The translations under genes and the position numbers were made by a program. Shown one piece after another: positions 31,965 through 33,640 of a DNA stretch of 33,640 bases. The stretch comes from Salimicrobium flavidum (GTDB lineage: Bacteria; Bacillota; Bacilli; Bacillales; Halobacillaceae). Under the pieces are notes generated by a model that ran no database searches, was not told the origin of the DNA, and saw only the letters and a list, made by a program, of their open reading frames with translations. Location: assembly GCF_900156645.1 (NCBI RefSeq), contig NZ_FTOC01000015.1, forward strand, positions 1 to 33,640. Reading direction: 5' to 3'. Numbering within the stretch: the first letter of the stretch is position 1; each line of letters starts with the position of its first letter.

Positions 31965-32154
31965 TTATTTACCACATTTCTCACACTCGTAAATTGCTCT
32001 TGGGGATTCTTCTTCCCAATCTATCTGTATAAATTTATGAAATCCTAATCTACATAGAATGCTTATGTTGTTATTCTTCAGTTCTTTGTTTTTTTACATT
32101 GCTGATTATTCCAATTACTACAAAAGCAATGAAGATCCAAATCAATAAATCCAT
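31965..32154 (-). pseudogene. Frameshifted small membrane/zinc-ribbon protein, or 27-aa micro-protein plus relic
   Basis: ATG 32154, preceded by GGGGGAAAAG, starts MDLLIWIFIAFVVIGIISNVK, one membrane helix; the frame then ends at TAA 32071 after 27 residues. The other frame continues from the same place with NKELKNNNISILCRLGFHKF and ends ...YECEKCGK at 31965, a small C/H-rich unit typical of zinc ribbons. The switch point is a run of seven A (minus strand). Removing one A joins both parts into one 62-residue protein. So this is either a recent indel, a slippage site, or two separate pieces. Confidence 0.5.
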
Positions 32155-32215
32155 CTTTTCCCCCTAGATCTCCTTTTGAACCTGGAAATTTAACATTAAT
32201 GTTTTTTCACCTTTA

Positions 32216-32464
32216 CTACGGCTCACTTATTCCAAATGCTATAAGAAGAAGGTAAGTATAAACAAGTACGCCTCCGTTTAATATGAGACCCAGCGTTACT
32301 GCAATAAGTTTCTTCGAGAGAATAGCCAAGGTAATGCCTATCCCAGAGAAGAAACTGAAAATCGCGATAATTAAGTGCCCATTCGCATTTGGCCCTCTTA
32401 ATACAAACAGGGCAAGAACACTAAGTACACTCATTAGAATGGAAATGCCTCCATATTTATTCAT
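32216..32464 (-). CDS. 82-aa three-helix membrane protein
   Basis: ATG 32464 has AAGGAGG eight bases upstream; a GTG one codon earlier is possible. The protein starts MNKYGGISILMSVLSVLALFVL and has three hydrophobic segments with short polar turns (LRGPNANGH, SKK) and a final GISEP. It resembles small membrane proteins of unknown function common in Bacillaceae. It lies just downstream of the 57-aa gene and is probably co-transcribed with it. Confidence 0.75.
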   Translation of the reverse strand: MNKYGGISILMSVLSVLALFVLRGPNANGHLIIAIFSFFSGIGITLAILSKKLIAVTLGLILNGGVLVYTYLLLIAFGISEP

Positions 32465-32485
32465 CACCGCACCTCCTTCAAATCT

Positions 32486-32659
32486 TCATTCTGTTTCATC
32501 TTTTCCACTCCAGGGATTATCTAATAACCATTTGAACAAAGTAGCAAAAAAAGAAATACCTACTATGTCTAAAAGCTTTTCTTCATATGAAGACACCACC
32601 AAATGCCAAATAGATTGACCTATAATCATGAAAATGAAGAATCTAAAATAATAAATCAT
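32486..32659 (-). CDS. 57-aa small membrane-associated protein
   Basis: ATG 32659 is preceded by AGAGGTG at five bases, and the frame is open to TGA 32486. The product begins MIYYFRFFIFMIIGQSIWHL (one membrane segment), continues VVSSYEEKLLDIVGISFF and ends in a polar tail NPWSGKDETE. The good ribosome site and the close tandem gene after it make it credible. No family recognised. Confidence 0.65.
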   Translation of the reverse strand: MIYYFRFFIFMIIGQSIWHLVVSSYEEKLLDIVGISFFATLFKWLLDNPWSGKDETE

Positions 32660-32694
32660 TCGAACACCTCTACATCTAATATAAGCTCACCTTT

Positions 32695-33087
32695 TTATGG
32701 ATATCTCCTGTTATTCTCATTTTTGAACAGATATCGGATCCCTTTCCTAGCTAAGGGTTCATCTTCATATCTCGGAATCACATGAAAATGGGCGTGAAAA
32801 ATATGCTGGCCGCCGACTTCTCCGCAATTCCAACCCAAATTGTAACCTTGAGGGTTATGATTACTATCTATGTAATTTTTCACTTCTTGGAGGAGACGGT
32901 ACGTCCCCTTCCATTCTTCCTCCGTCAAATCGAAAACCGTTTCTCTATGTTGCCAGGGAACAATCAGCCCTGATCCTTCCAGTTGTTCTCCTTTCATCTG
33001 GTAGTGATTTAATTGCAGGAAGAGACAGTGTTCATTGCTGAGGATCAATTCCTGCTCAGGTTCAAATTCGGGATACGAAAGACGCAT
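32695..33087 (-). CDS. HIT-family protein (histidine triad)
   Basis: A 130-residue protein with the triad motif HIFHAHFH at 95-102 (H98, H100, H102), preceded by GYNLGWNCGEVGGQ. Such enzymes hydrolyse nucleoside phosphoramidates or dinucleoside polyphosphates in the cytoplasm. The N-terminal half contains SNEHCLFLQLNH and GLIVPWQHRETVFDLTEEEW, typical of the Bacillus HIT branch. The ATG at 33087 lies three bases after the stop of the helicase remnant and has only a weak ribosome site, so it may once have been coupled to that gene. The substrate is unknown. Confidence 0.92.
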   Translation of the reverse strand: MRLSYPEFEPEQELILSNEHCLFLQLNHYQMKGEQLEGSGLIVPWQHRETVFDLTEEEWKGTYRLLQEVKNYIDSNHNPQGYNLGWNCGEVGGQHIFHAHFHVIPRYEDEPLARKGIRYLFKNENNRRYP

Positions 33088-33090
33088 TTT

Positions 33091-33510
33091 CTACTCATTG
33101 ATAGACACCTTTCCGCTCTCTGTTCTTTGTTCCAACAACTGATCAAAATACTTCGTGTACTGCGATTCACCGCTATAGGAGATCATCAGATACTCGATAG
33201 CACGGGTCATTCCGATATACATAAGAGCCGCTTCCCTATCCTTATACTCTTCAAGCGAAAATGGCAGATTATTAGCATTTACGATGAACACTGCCTGAAA
33301 ATCGAGTCCTTTGCTACTATCGCAAGTACAGAGTTTTGCCGTTCCATCATTTTTCTCATACACCCGCTTCGTTTCCTGATTTTCCATGACCCAGGTGAAA
33401 GGAATTCCTTCTTCAAAAAACGTCTGCTTCAACGTATCAATCACGCTCACCTTGTAGGTGCGTTTCACCCGTTTCAGGACAAGTATCTCTTCATACGGAA
33501 TACCCTTTTC
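33091..33510 (-). pseudogene. C-terminal remnant of a UvrD/PcrA-type helicase
   Basis: The frame opens after a TAA at 33511-33513 and encodes about 139 residues that are only the last part of a superfamily 1 helicase: KGIPYEEILVLKRVKRTYKV, then CTCDSSKGLDFQAVFIVN (motif V region) and EAALMYIGMTRAIEYLMISY (motif VI). Walker A and motifs II-IV are missing, and the upstream DNA is AT-rich noncoding with a plus-strand gene start, so the gene was 5'-truncated. A GTG at 33468 could still start a 125-residue protein, but it could not be a helicase. Confidence 0.8.
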
Positions 33511-33580
33511 TTATTGTATTATACTATTTAGATACTCTTCTTTTTCTATATAAGTTGAACTTAAGCTTTCCATGTCGGTT

Positions 33581-33615
33581 TTTCGGGTATAAGAAAGGTA
33601 TATAAATACCCGAAA
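33581..33615. promoter_or_regulatory. Long palindrome upstream of the right-end plus-strand gene
   Basis: TTTCGGGTAT (33581-33590) and ATACCCGAAA (33606-33615) form a perfect 10-bp-arm inverted repeat with a 15-base AT-rich spacer (AAGAAAGGTATATAA). It directly precedes the ribosome site of the next gene. This looks like an operator in the promoter of that gene; its own product might be the regulator. Confidence 0.5.
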
Positions 33616-33627
33616 GGATCGATGATA

Positions 33628-33640
33628 ATGAACCGGGAAC
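33628..33640 (+). CDS. First codons of a plus-strand gene, cut by the window end
   Basis: ATG at 33628 (MNRE...) follows GAAAGGA nine bases upstream; ATG 33622 in the same frame is possible but closer to that site. Only four codons are present, so the product is unknown. The palindrome just upstream suggests a regulated gene. Confidence 0.4.

Overview
The window looks like chromosomal DNA of a low-GC, Gram-positive member of the Bacillaceae, possibly a halotolerant genus. Evidence: strong AGGAGG-type ribosome sites, frequent TTG/GTG starts, a LicH-like GH4 enzyme, and DUF4181, DUF4328, DUF3221 and DUF1048 proteins typical of that family. The genus is inferred from gene content only.

Positions 1-18,700 hold an AT-rich defence island, all on the minus strand except the IS3 fragment at its left edge. 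Reading in the direction of transcription it runs: dptF, dptG, dptH (the DNA-phosphorothioate-dependent restriction module, also called dndFGH); a 62-aa protein; a bona fide dndD; an IS110-family insertion sequence; a dndE-like gene; a PLD-nuclease/DEAD-helicase protein; a 61-aa protein; a second DndD/Rad50-like ATPase; a 'dnd system-associated protein 4'-like gene; and an HU-family gene cut at its 3' end by an IS3-family element. Known Dnd systems need DndC (sulfur transfer) and usually carry DndB and a DndA/IscS; none of these is in the window. The restriction genes, DndD, DndE and a second helicase/ATPase block therefore form one array without its sulfur-inserting enzyme. This is the most notable feature of the window.

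Positions 18,780-21,210 are ordinary chromosome of visibly higher GC: a divergent RpiR/MurR-type regulator and 6-phospho-beta-glucosidase pair with a likely operator, ending in three tandem hairpins of about 51-nt period and a long bidirectional terminator.

Positions 21,200-28,850 carry small housekeeping or accessory genes: an XRE regulator with a membrane partner, a CBS-pair protein, PadR/DUF1048, an NTF2-like protein, a run of very small membrane proteins (one 52-aa gene with a GTG start), two DUF4181 paralogs (one with an early amber codon), two secreted or lipoproteins, an APH-type kinase and a DUF4328 protein.

Positions 28,850-33,640 carry an iron-dependent alcohol dehydrogenase with a clear terminator, a zeta-toxin-like kinase with its small upstream partner, a lipoprotein next to a decayed copy of itself, three tiny membrane genes (one apparently frameshifted in an A7 run ahead of a zinc ribbon), a HIT protein, a UvrD-type helicase remnant, and the start of a plus-strand gene behind a 10-bp-arm palindrome. 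I saw no rRNA, tRNA or CRISPR array.
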